DNA from: Bacilli bacterium
GTDB lineage: Bacteria > Bacillota > Bacilli > Paenibacillales > NBRC-103111
Direction: 5' to 3'
DNA: 64,000 bases
Assembly (NCBI GenBank): GCA_028287395.1
Contig: JAQBPR010000011.1
Span: forward strand, 23,372 to 87,371
Shown in pieces: positions 1-9,347 of the stretch (its first letter is position 1; every line of letters begins with the position of its first letter). The notes under the pieces were generated by a model. That model saw only the letters and a program-made list of their open reading frames with translations, did no database searches and was not told where the DNA came from. A program made the translations under genes and the position numbers.

Positions 1-1519
1 AAAGCGGACGCGTATTCATAGCCCAATGCGGGAAACGAAATAGAGCATCCTTTTGCTCTTTTGCCATAAATGGTGCAAAAGGTTTTAAGTATGGAATGCC
101 AAATGATCTTATGCTGGCTAAATGCAACACAAGAATGATTAACCCTACAGCAATTCCGTACATCCCTAAAGTACCCGCAAGAATTAAAAAAACAAAACGC
201 AGCAATCGTACAGCGATCGCTATACTTACTGAAGGGAGAACAAAATTGGTGATGGCGGTGAACGAAACGACGATAACCATAGCAGGTGAAACAATGCCGG
301 CTTCCACTGCGGCTTGTCCAATGACCAATGCCCCTACAATCGAGATGGTATTTCCTACAGCACTTGGCATCCGGACCCCGGCTTCACGCAGGACTTCAAA
401 TACGATCTCCATCAAAAAAGCTTCCACGATGGGCGGAAAAGGAACTCCTTCACGCTGGACAGCCAAATGCAGCATTAAAGAGGTAGGTATCATCTCCTGA
501 TGAAAAGTTGCAACCGCCACATAAAGCGAAGGAAAGAGTAATGCAATAAAAAATGAAACAAACCGCAAAATTCGCAAAAAAGTACCGAAATCAAAACGCT
601 GATAGTAATCTTCCGCCGATTGTAAAAAGCTGCTCAGAACAACGGGGACCAGTAATACAAAAGGTGTTCCATCAATCAAAATAGCCACCCTTCCTTCAAG
701 CAAACCGGCAGCTACAACATCAGGTCTTTCGCTGTTAAAAACGGTAGGGAACGGAGTCCATATTTCATCTTGGATCAATTCTTCAATATATCCGGATTCA
801 AGGATTCCATCGATTTTAATTCGATCCAAACGGTTTCTTACTTCCTGAACGATCTCGTCATTGGCGATTCCTTTGATATACATGATACCGACTTGGGTTT
901 GGGTCACTTCACCAATGGTTCTTTCTTCCAGCCATAATTTCGGGCTCTTTATTTTTCTTCGAATCAAGGAAGTATTTGTACGAATCGATTCCGAAAAACC
1001 CTCTTTCGGACCGCGGATGACCGTTTGCGTGGATGGTTCAGTGACGCCTCGATTTTCGCCTCCCTTCGTTGCGGCGGCAATCGCTTTATGACAACCGTTG
1101 AAAAGCAAAACCGAATCTCCGGACAATATCGCAGGAAAGAGATGCTTCCAATCTGAAATTTCTCTTACATCTCCAAAAGTTAATAATCGTTCTTTTACTA
1201 CTTGAAGTATTTTATCTGTACCTATATCTTTATCCAGGTTTACAGCCTCATCTTGAAGATGCATCAAGTTTTTTATAATAAAATCAGATAGGGTCTTTTG
1301 GTCACACAACCCATCCGTAAATACAGCTGCGGCATTAATTTTTCCACCTACTTGAAATTCCCTAATGATTAGATCATTACTGTTTCCCAGTTCGGATTGG
1401 ATGGTTGCAATATTGCTTTTTAAATCATCATGAAAAGACTGGTTCTGAGATGGTTGCGAGTCTTGACTTTCCTGGATTTCGGCACGAGATGTTTTCTTTT
1501 TTAGGCGCTTTGGAAACAT
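1..1519 (-). CDS. GerA-family spore germinant receptor A subunit (3' end beyond the window)
   Basis: My translation of the reverse strand gives an uninterrupted frame of about 506 codons from an ATG at 1519 to the window edge, so the C-terminus is missing. A GGAGG box lies 8 bases upstream of the ATG. The N-terminal 270 or so residues are hydrophilic and charged (KRLKKKTSRAE start). Then comes the family's membrane domain, with recognisable stretches such as GLLEGRVAILIDGTPF, REGVPFPPIVEAFLMEI and EVLREAGVRMPSAVGNTISI. These are hallmarks of the GerA/SpoVAF family (GerAA, GerBA, GerKA), inner-membrane proteins of the spore that form nutrient receptors with B and C subunits. The partner genes would lie to the left, outside the window. 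Expression is expected in the forespore under sigma-G, but I could not assign a convincing promoter. Which receptor it is cannot be told from the sequence. Confidence 0.9.
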   Translation of the reverse strand, partial: MFPKRLKKKTSRAEIQESQDSQPSQNQSFHDDLKSNIATIQSELGNSNDLIIREFQVGGKINAAAVFTDGLCDQKTLSDFIIKNLMHLQDEAVNLDKDIGTDKILQVVKERLLTFGDVREISDWKHLFPAILSGDSVLLFNGCHKAIAAATKGGENRGVTEPSTQTVIRGPKEGFSESIRTNTSLIRRKIKSPKLWLEERTIGEVTQTQVGIMYIKGIANDEIVQEVRNRLDRIKIDGILESGYIEELIQDEIWTPFPTVFNSERPDVVAAGLLEGRVAILIDGTPFVLLVPVVLSSFLQSAEDYYQRFDFGTFLRILRFVSFFIALLFPSLYVAVATFHQEMIPTSLMLHLAVQREGVPFPPIVEAFLMEIVFEVLREAGVRMPSAVGNTISIVGALVIGQAAVEAGIVSPAMVIVVSFTAITNFVLPSVSIAIAVRLLRFVFLILAGTLGMYGIAVGLIILVLHLASIRSFGIPYLKPFAPFMAKEQKDALFRFPHWAMNTRPL

Positions 1520-1694
1520 GCCTTATCCTCCATGTCATTTCAATAATTTGATTATTTTTTCCAACCCCACCCTTTTTTATTCCATAAATTACTCCGGATA
1601 TAAATTCACATGTAAATCATGTATATCGTAAATATGTTAAAATGAAAGAAGTGAACTATTTGAGCATGCAAAAGGATGAATAAGGAGCGGCGAG

Positions 1695-4600
1695 ATGACC
1701 ATACGATTTATAATTGGCCGGGCAGGAAGCGGGAAAAGCAGGCGCTGTCTGGATGACATTCGCGAGCAATTGGCGGCAGATCCACAGGGTAATCCGCTTA
1801 TATTGCTGGTGCCCGAACAGGCCACTTTCCAAGCGGAGCACGCTTTGGTGTCAACGCCTGCGCTAGGCGGAATTATTCGCGCACAGGTGCTAAGCTTCCG
1901 CAGGCTAGCCTGGAGAGTGATGCAAGAGACGGGAGACACTGCGAAAGTCCCGATTGATGATATCGGTAAAACAATGCTGCTGCAGCGCATTTTACATAAA
2001 CATCAAGCTGAATTAAAGCTGTTTCGAAGCGCTCAGGAGAAGCTGGGTTTTCTGGAACGCTTAAATGCTTTTTTTAGCGAATTAAAAAGATATTGTATTT
2101 CTGCTGATCATTTGACGGATTATTTTAATAAAAAGTTTTCTGCGGTTGGGAAAAGCAATGGTGAGGGAACTTCGATGTTAAGCGACAAGCTGCATGATTT
2201 GCTGCTTGTTTATGGCGAATTTGAGCAGGTGCTGGCTAAACAATATTTGGATGGCGAGGATTATTTGGCGAATTTGGCTAAGCAGCTGCATAAAAGTATT
2301 GGGGTCTGCGAAGCAGATATCTGGATCGATGGATTTTTTGGTTTTACACCGCAAGAGCAAGAAGTATTGCTGCAATGTATGCGGCACTGTCGCAGTGTGA
2401 CGATTACGTTATGTTTAGACCGGACTTATCATTCAGGAGAACGGCCGGATGAGCTGAATTTATTTCATCCCACTGCGATGACGATGGTTTATCTCCAAGA
2501 ACAGCTGGAAGCGCTCGGAATGAGAACGTCCGAGGTTATTATGCTTGATAATACGCTATTGCCGCGCTTTGCACACAGTCCAATGCTGGCGCATTTGGAG
2601 CGTAATTACGAACAGCGCCTTTCGCCACGCAGAAAGCTGTATGTTCATCAGCAGGACATTCAGATTTCCCTTCATGCGGCAGTGCATCGCAGAGCTGAAG
2701 TAGAAGGGGCTGCCCGCGAAATGCTGCGGCTTGTACGAGAAAAGCAGCTGAGATGGCGCGATATTGCTGTACGTGTTCGGAATATGGAAGCTTATGGTGA
2801 TTTATTGGCTGCTGTTTTTGAAGATTACGGGATTCCGTATTTTTTGGATCAAAAAAGCACGATGATGCATCATCCTGTAGTTGAATTTATTCGCTCTGCG
2901 TTGGAAGTGGTACAATACAATTGGCCTTATGACGCTGTGTTTCGTTGTGTGAAAACAGATTTTTTACTCCCTTTAAATTCGTTTGATGGAGATCTTGGAA
3001 TGGATCACGGTTCGATGGACGAGCTGGAAAATTATGTTCTTGCTTATGGGATTCATGGTTATCGCTGGCTGGAAGCACGAAGCTGGGAAATCCAACGCCC
3101 GGTTACGTTAGAAGATGGAGCAGTTGCTGCACAAACGGATGAGCTGGCTTCGCTGCGACGAATTCAGGCAAGCAGTCGAGCGGTGATTGGACCGTTATTA
3201 CGCCTGCAGCAGCAAATGGTTCGCGCCGAAAATCTCCAGCAGTGTACAGAAGCTTTATACAACTTGCTAAGTGAAATTGGTGTGCCCGAAAGGCTGCAGC
3301 AATGGAGTGATGATGCTTTAGCTGCGGGAAATCCGCAAAAAGCTCGTGAGCATAAGCAAGTCTGGGACCATGTTATGGACATGCTGGATCAGATGGTAGA
3401 GATGATGGGAGCGGAACCCGTTACTCTAGAATTATTTGTTCGTCTGTTGGATGCCGGTTTAGAGAGCATCCGTTTAGGACTCGTTCCACCGTCTTTAGAT
3501 CAAGTGCTGATCGGCAGTATCGATCGCACTCGTTCAGCGCAGGTGAAGCATGCCTTTGTGCTAGGTGTGAATGACGGTGTAATGCCCCAACGGATGAATG
3601 AAGATAGCATTATTTCGGAAAATGAACGGGAGCTTTTGCTTGCAACTGGTTTGCATTTGGCGGACGGCAGTCGGAGAAAGCTGCTGGATGAGCAGTTTTT
3701 AATTTATACGGTTTTATGCGCCCCATCGGAGCACTTATGGATAAGCTATCCGCTTGCCGATGAGGAAGGGAAGTCACTTCTGCCCTCGGAAATTATTAAG
3801 CAAGTGAAATCGTTATTTCCACGAATGCAGGAGCAATTATTGCTGGCGGAGCCAGATGGTTCCCAAGTAGAAGTTGTGCAGCTTGACTATATTTCTCACC
3901 CAGATCGAGTGCTTTCTTATTTAACGACGCAACTGAAGCAAGCCTTACAAGGGGGCCAAATTGCTCCGCTGTGGTGGCATGTTTACAACTGGTTTGCCGA
4001 ACAGCCGCTTTGGCGGGACAAGCTGCATACGATGATGCGCGCTTTATCGTATACCAACCATGAGCCTGCGTTAGCTGAAGCAACGAGCATTCAGTTATAT
4101 GGTCAGCATCTGCGGGCAAGCGTATCGCGAATGGAGCGATTTGTAGCCTGTCCATTTGCGCAGTTTGTTTCGCATGGTTTAAGACTGCAAGAGAGACGTA
4201 TTTATCGGTTGGAAGCGCCAGATATCGGGCAGTTGTTCCATGCGGCATTAAGCGGATTAATTAAGCAAATGCAGCTAGAGCAAACAGAATGGGGAATGCT
4301 TAGTTCGGCGCAATTGAATGAACGTGCGGCATTTGTCATTGATCAATTGGCGCCGCGTTTGCAGAGCGAGATTTTACTTAGTTCATCCAGGTATCGTTAT
4401 ATTGCGCATAAATTGAAAAATATTATCGGGCGCACAGCGGTCATGCTGGCAGAGCATGCTCGTCGCGGTGCTTTTATTCCGATTGATCTTGAGCTTGGTT
4501 TTGGTCCGGGACAGACGCTGCCATCTTTAAATTTTCAATTGGATAATGGTTTTTCAATGGATATCATTGGACGCATTGATCGCGTCGATCGAGCTGACGG

Positions 4601-5348
4601 GGCGCAAGGCGCATTATTACGGATTATAGATTATAAATCGAGTCGAACTTCGTTAAATTTGGCAGAAGTGTATCATGGCCTTTCATTGCAAATGTTAACT
4701 TATTTGGATGTGGTCATCACGCATGCGGAACAATGGATCGGGCAGAAGGCGACGCCTGCGGGTGTGCTCTATTTTCACGTGCACAATCCATTGATTCAAA
4801 GCAAAAATGCACTGCTGGAAGAGGAAGTTGAAAAAGAATTGCTTAAACGCTTCAAAACACGCGGTCTTGTATTAGCTGATGCAGAAGTCGTCGGCCTTAT
4901 GGATGATGGATTAAATGGTGGCAGCGGTCATTCCACACTTATTCCGGTATCGTTGAAAAAAGACGGCAGCTTTTATAAATCAGCTTCTATTGCATCGTCG
5001 GAGCAGTGGAGATTGCTCCAAAGCTATGTCAGGCAAACGATTCGTCAAATTGGAACGGGTATTACGAATGGTGATGTCGGTGTCGAGCCATTTCGGCTGG
5101 GTGATCAGGTGGCCTGCACGTTTTGTAATTATAAGCCCATCTGTCAGTTTGATCCAATGTTTCCCGGAAACGGTTATCGTGTATTGAAACAGCACAGCAA
5201 GGAACAAGTATGGGAAGCGATGAGCATGGATCTTGCTGAAGAATTTCAGAATACAAGAATACCTTTGCAGCTTGCCGGAGAAAAGCTAAAAAATGATGGC
5301 CCATTACAGTCGAAAGGAGGAGAGCAGGATGGAACGACAAGCAGCTAA
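1695..5348 (+). CDS. addB: ATP-dependent helicase/nuclease AddB
   Basis: AddB is the second subunit of the AddAB helicase-nuclease, the RecBCD equivalent of Firmicutes. It processes double-strand ends, recognises Chi and prepares 3' tails for RecA. The protein has 1217 residues, slightly longer than the roughly 1166 of Bacillus subtilis. Visible features are a Walker A-like GRAGSGKS at residues 8-15, a C-terminal RecB-type nuclease with D979-Y980-K981, and four cysteines for the 4Fe-4S cluster at 819, 1141, 1144 and 1150 (C...CxxCx5C), all intact. The start has an AAGGAG box about 8 bases upstream. A TGn-TAAAAT extended -10-like sequence at 1635-1643 may be the promoter. addA starts inside its last codons, which indicates translational coupling. 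Confidence 0.97.
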   Translation: MTIRFIIGRAGSGKSRRCLDDIREQLAADPQGNPLILLVPEQATFQAEHALVSTPALGGIIRAQVLSFRRLAWRVMQETGDTAKVPIDDIGKTMLLQRILHKHQAELKLFRSAQEKLGFLERLNAFFSELKRYCISADHLTDYFNKKFSAVGKSNGEGTSMLSDKLHDLLLVYGEFEQVLAKQYLDGEDYLANLAKQLHKSIGVCEADIWIDGFFGFTPQEQEVLLQCMRHCRSVTITLCLDRTYHSGERPDELNLFHPTAMTMVYLQEQLEALGMRTSEVIMLDNTLLPRFAHSPMLAHLERNYEQRLSPRRKLYVHQQDIQISLHAAVHRRAEVEGAAREMLRLVREKQLRWRDIAVRVRNMEAYGDLLAAVFEDYGIPYFLDQKSTMMHHPVVEFIRSALEVVQYNWPYDAVFRCVKTDFLLPLNSFDGDLGMDHGSMDELENYVLAYGIHGYRWLEARSWEIQRPVTLEDGAVAAQTDELASLRRIQASSRAVIGPLLRLQQQMVRAENLQQCTEALYNLLSEIGVPERLQQWSDDALAAGNPQKAREHKQVWDHVMDMLDQMVEMMGAEPVTLELFVRLLDAGLESIRLGLVPPSLDQVLIGSIDRTRSAQVKHAFVLGVNDGVMPQRMNEDSIISENERELLLATGLHLADGSRRKLLDEQFLIYTVLCAPSEHLWISYPLADEEGKSLLPSEIIKQVKSLFPRMQEQLLLAEPDGSQVEVVQLDYISHPDRVLSYLTTQLKQALQGGQIAPLWWHVYNWFAEQPLWRDKLHTMMRALSYTNHEPALAEATSIQLYGQHLRASVSRMERFVACPFAQFVSHGLRLQERRIYRLEAPDIGQLFHAALSGLIKQMQLEQTEWGMLSSAQLNERAAFVIDQLAPRLQSEILLSSSRYRYIAHKLKNIIGRTAVMLAEHARRGAFIPIDLELGFGPGQTLPSLNFQLDNGFSMDIIGRIDRVDRADGAQGALLRIIDYKSSRTSLNLAEVYHGLSLQMLTYLDVVITHAEQWIGQKATPAGVLYFHVHNPLIQSKNALLEEEVEKELLKRFKTRGLVLADAEVVGLMDDGLNGGSGHSTLIPVSLKKDGSFYKSASIASSEQWRLLQSYVRQTIRQIGTGITNGDVGVEPFRLGDQVACTFCNYKPICQFDPMFPGNGYRVLKQHSKEQVWEAMSMDLAEEFQNTRIPLQLAGEKLKNDGPLQSKGGEQDGTTSS

Positions 5349-8300
5349 ACCAGCGGGCAGCACATGGACGGATGAGCAATGGGATGCGATCTCGATGCGC
5401 GGCGGCAATATTCTCGTTGCTGCAGCTGCTGGCTCCGGAAAAACAGCCGTTCTCGTAGAACGCATTATTCGACGTGTTTCAGATGAGCAGCAGCCGCTTG
5501 ATGTGGATCGTTTACTCGTCGCTACTTTTACAAAAGCGGCTGCTGCGGAGATGCGCCATCGCATAGGCGAAGCGTTGGAGAAGGCTTTGTTCGCACAGCC
5601 AGATTCACAACATCTTCGCCGTCAGCTCGCGTTAATCCATCGTGCTTCGATTACGACGCTGCACTCTTTTTGCATGGAGGTTATACAGCGCTATTTTCAA
5701 GTTGTGCATTTGGATCCGGGCTTTCGCATCGCCAATGAAACCGAAGCAGCTTTGCTCCGCCACGACCAGCTTCAAGAACTGCTTGAGGAATGTTATGGGG
5801 AAAACATCGAAACGAGTGCAGATGCTAGCAGCAATAAAACTACTGAAGACAACAATGGAAGTGATGAAGATACCAACAAAACCAATGGCGATCATTTTCA
5901 CCGTGCTGATTTTTGGCAGCTTATAGAGTGGTTCAGCGGTGAACGAAGCGATGATGCCTTATTTGCACTGATTGAAGAATTATATGATGCTTCGCGCAGC
6001 CATCCGCAGCCTGTGAAATGGTTAAATGAGAGAGTAGGCCAGTTTCAAGCGGGCAGCGAAAATGCTCAAGCTTTATGGTTTAACAGTCTTTCCGGTGATG
6101 TGCGTTTGGAGCTAAACGGCATCGAGGGATTACTGCGTGAGGCCATACGAATGGCAGAAATGCCGGGAGGACCAGCCCCCTATTTGGCTAACTTGCAAGG
6201 GGAGCTATTGCTTATTCAGTATTTACAAGAGGCTTCAGAGCATTCTTGGGGGAATTTGTATGAAGGCTTTCAATCGGCTGGCTTTGGTCGTTTAAGTCCC
6301 TGCAAAGGTGATGATTACGATAAAGGACTGCAGGAAAATGTGAAACAATTGCGTGATCGTGCGAAAGATACGTTAAATAAGCTAAAGTCAGAGCTGTTCG
6401 GACGCTCACCGGAGCAGTTTATTGCTGAATTGACAGAGATGGAACCGTTGATGCGTGCTTTAGTGGATCTAGTTACACGATTTGGTGATCGCTACAAACA
6501 GGCGAAGCTAGAAAAAAGCTTGCTTGATTTTGCTGATTTGGAGCATTATTGCTTGGAGATCTTACGAGATCCCCATTCCACCCAAGATGATCTACTGCCT
6601 TCTCGTGCTGCACTCGATTACCAAGAGCAGTTTGTTGAGGTACTGTTGGATGAATATCAGGATACAAATCGGGTACAGGAAGCGATTATTGAGTTGATTT
6701 CACGCAAAAATCCAGGTAATCGGTTTATTGTCGGGGATGTCAAACAGAGTATTTATCGTTTTCGTCTTGCCGAACCCGGTTTATTTATGGAAAAATATAA
6801 AAGCTATCGTAAAACGGATGGCGGGGCAGGAAGACGAATTGATTTGGCCAGCAACTTTCGCAGTAGACGGCAGGTGGTCAATGGCGTGAATTATATTTTC
6901 AAACAGATCATGAATGAGACCGTTGGGGAAGTCGCTTACGATCGCAGTGCGGAGCTCATATATGGGGCGGGGTATCCAGAAGGAGCGAGTGAATATGCTG
7001 CTATAGCAGACAATAATGATTTTGCAATTGAGCTTTTATTGATTGATCGGGATGGCGAGAATGCGGAGCAGGGCGAAGCTCAGACAGCAGATTTCACGGA
7101 TTCCGAGGACGAAGAGGAGAATCCGGCAGCTGAAGGCTCGATTGCTGAGGAAGCTTTAGAGTTAAAGACGGCAGAAATGGAGGCGCGTTTGATCGCGCTG
7201 CATATTCGACGTTTGATGGGGCTGGATGGACAACCTATCTTCCAAGTATTTGATAAAAAAACAGGCGGGTCGCGACCGATTGCTTATCGAGATATCGTGA
7301 TCTTATTAAGAGCGACAAGAAATTGGGCGCCGACGTTAATGGAAGAACTAAGGCAGCAAGCGATTCCGGCTTATGCGGATTTAAATACAGGTTATTTTAC
7401 GGCGATGGAAGTTGAGGTTGTTTTGTCTTTGTTACAAATTATTGATAATCCATATCAAGATATTCCCCTTGCTGCGGTGCTTCGTTCGCCCATTGTGGGT
7501 TTAACAGCGGATGAATTAGCGCAAATTCGTTTGGTGCAAAAGCAAGGGAGATATTATGCTGCGGTACAAAAATATGCGGAATTGGTGCACGAAGGACAGG
7601 TTGATGAGAATGAAGCACAGCAGCTGTCGCTTAAGCTTCTTGCTTTTTTGAAGCAATTAAATGGTTGGCGAGAGGATGCGAAGCAAGGTGCTTTAGCTGA
7701 TTTAATTTGGGAAATATACCGTGCAACGGGATTGTATGATTTTGTCGGCGGTATGCCTGGAGGCGGGCAGCGTCAAGCAAATTTACGCGCTTTGTATGAT
7801 CGGGCGAGGCAGTATGAAGCTACTTCATTTCGCGGGTTGTTTCGCTTTTTACGTTTCATTGAACGGATGAGGGATAGCGGGGGTGATTTGGGAACTGCGC
7901 GAGCTTTGGGTGAGCAAGAAGATGTGGTGCGCATCATGTCCATCCATAAAAGCAAAGGCTTGGAATTTCCCATTGTTTTTGTAGCGGGTTTAGCCAAAAT
8001 GTTCAATCAGCAGGACTTGAATGGTTCCTTTTTACTGCATAAGGAACTAGGTTTTGGTCCCAAATTTGTCGATACCATGCTGCGTGTGAGCTATCCTTCG
8101 CTGCCTTACCTTGCTATTAAAAGGCGAATGCGGATGGAAACACTTGCGGAGGAGATGCGCGTGCTTTATGTTGCACTGACACGAGCCAGAGAAAAACTAT
8201 ATTTGCTGGGCACAGTGCGTTCGTTGGACAAGCAGCTGCAAAATTGGGGTCGTCAGCTGGGAAGCATGGCAGCAGAGCTTCCCGATTACGAATTAGCCAA

Positions 8301-9327
8301 GGCAAGATGTTACCTGGATTGGATTGGTCCGGCGATCATTCGTCATCCGCAAGCGGAGCCCTTTCGCATCAGAGCAGGGCTGGAGCTGCCGCAAGGTGAT
8401 TCAAAGCAGGGCTATACGGCTTCTTATTGGAATGTAGCGATGATTCAGCCTGAGATTTTCGTTTCGCAGGCAGCTGCAGCTGCCGAAGCTATCCAAGAGC
8501 AACCACAGCTTGAAAAAGTACGTGAACTGCAATTAATTCAGCTGCCGTCCAGTGCATTGCAGCGTGAAGTCGAGGAACGTTTATCTTGGCGCTATCCCTA
8601 TGAAATGGCTTCCCAGCTGCTATCAAAGACATCCGTGACAGAGTTAAAGCGACTCGGAGATTTTCAAGGAACGGTTGAACTTAATGAGACCATGGACGAG
8701 ATTATAGATGAGGGCATTAAACCTGGAATCCAACCTGCCCCTATGGGAGCCAAGCGGATGTTGTTTCGACGACCACGTTTTATTGAGCAAAAGCAATTAA
8801 ATGCAGCGGAGCGGGGAACGGTGTATCATGCAGTCATGCAGCAGCTGCCGCTGCACCCCGGTTTAACGTTGGATGAAATTCGTCAGACGGTTGCAAGAAT
8901 GCGAGCGCTGCAAATGTTAACCTTGGAGCAATATGAGGCCGTCGATGGCGAGGTAATCGCTGCGTTTTTTGCGACTGAGATTGGAAAACGGCTGCTTAAC
9001 GCCAAGCTTGTATGGAGAGAAACACCTTTTAGCTATGGTCTGCAGGCTGGAGAAGTTTACCCGCATACCCGTGGTACGATCGCAGCGGAAACGGTACTGA
9101 TTCAAGGTGTCATTGATTGTTTGTTTGAAGAGGATGAAGGCTTAATTTTACTTGACTATAAAACCGATGCTGTTCGGCACGAAGATGTGTCGCAGCTTGG
9201 AGAACGATATCGCATTCAACTGGAGCTTTACGCCAAAGCAGTAGGACAGATTTTGAAAAAACCCGTTACGGAAAAATACTTGTTTTTCTTCGATGGCGTG
9301 CATTTGGTGCCATTGCTGGAAAAATAA
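5329..9327 (+). CDS. addA: ATP-dependent helicase/nuclease AddA
   Basis: AddA is the UvrD-like helicase and second nuclease subunit of AddAB. I chose the ATG at 5329 because AAAGGAGG sits about 8 bases upstream. The frame is open from 5293, but the earlier start lacks such a box. That gives 1332 residues and a 20-base overlap with addB. Motifs seen: Q-motif region WTDEQWDAIS, Walker A AAGSGKT with K38, Walker B DEYQD at 441-445, helicase motif ALTRAREKLYLLG, and the C-terminal nuclease D1276-Y1277-K1278-T1279. The protein is about 100 residues longer than B. subtilis AddA. Two visible low-complexity inserts contribute: an N/T/D-rich stretch near residues 160-192 and a very acidic stretch near 580-610. 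Both lie outside the motifs, so activity is probably kept. Confidence 0.97.
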   Translation: MERQAAKPAGSTWTDEQWDAISMRGGNILVAAAAGSGKTAVLVERIIRRVSDEQQPLDVDRLLVATFTKAAAAEMRHRIGEALEKALFAQPDSQHLRRQLALIHRASITTLHSFCMEVIQRYFQVVHLDPGFRIANETEAALLRHDQLQELLEECYGENIETSADASSNKTTEDNNGSDEDTNKTNGDHFHRADFWQLIEWFSGERSDDALFALIEELYDASRSHPQPVKWLNERVGQFQAGSENAQALWFNSLSGDVRLELNGIEGLLREAIRMAEMPGGPAPYLANLQGELLLIQYLQEASEHSWGNLYEGFQSAGFGRLSPCKGDDYDKGLQENVKQLRDRAKDTLNKLKSELFGRSPEQFIAELTEMEPLMRALVDLVTRFGDRYKQAKLEKSLLDFADLEHYCLEILRDPHSTQDDLLPSRAALDYQEQFVEVLLDEYQDTNRVQEAIIELISRKNPGNRFIVGDVKQSIYRFRLAEPGLFMEKYKSYRKTDGGAGRRIDLASNFRSRRQVVNGVNYIFKQIMNETVGEVAYDRSAELIYGAGYPEGASEYAAIADNNDFAIELLLIDRDGENAEQGEAQTADFTDSEDEEENPAAEGSIAEEALELKTAEMEARLIALHIRRLMGLDGQPIFQVFDKKTGGSRPIAYRDIVILLRATRNWAPTLMEELRQQAIPAYADLNTGYFTAMEVEVVLSLLQIIDNPYQDIPLAAVLRSPIVGLTADELAQIRLVQKQGRYYAAVQKYAELVHEGQVDENEAQQLSLKLLAFLKQLNGWREDAKQGALADLIWEIYRATGLYDFVGGMPGGGQRQANLRALYDRARQYEATSFRGLFRFLRFIERMRDSGGDLGTARALGEQEDVVRIMSIHKSKGLEFPIVFVAGLAKMFNQQDLNGSFLLHKELGFGPKFVDTMLRVSYPSLPYLAIKRRMRMETLAEEMRVLYVALTRAREKLYLLGTVRSLDKQLQNWGRQLGSMAAELPDYELAKARCYLDWIGPAIIRHPQAEPFRIRAGLELPQGDSKQGYTASYWNVAMIQPEIFVSQAAAAAEAIQEQPQLEKVRELQLIQLPSSALQREVEERLSWRYPYEMASQLLSKTSVTELKRLGDFQGTVELNETMDEIIDEGIKPGIQPAPMGAKRMLFRRPRFIEQKQLNAAERGTVYHAVMQQLPLHPGLTLDEIRQTVARMRALQMLTLEQYEAVDGEVIAAFFATEIGKRLLNAKLVWRETPFSYGLQAGEVYPHTRGTIAAETVLIQGVIDCLFEEDEGLILLDYKTDAVRHEDVSQLGERYRIQLELYAKAVGQILKKPVTEKYLFFFDGVHLVPLLEK

Positions 9328-9347
9328 TTTGCGGAAGGTAGGAGAGC

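Noticed and set aside
96..1091. Plus-strand frames of 134 and 76 codons at the left edge
   Set aside because: They are antisense to the GerA-family gene, whose reverse-strand translation is continuous and shows family motifs.
1601..1645. Inverted repeat ACATG...CATGT upstream of addB as an operator
   Set aside because: The arms are only 5 bp and AT-rich; such matches are expected by chance and no regulator is linked.
3796..4248. 150-codon open frame on the reverse strand within addB
   Set aside because: It lies wholly inside a conserved gene, has no ribosome binding site and gives low-complexity, unfamiliar protein; a shadow frame.
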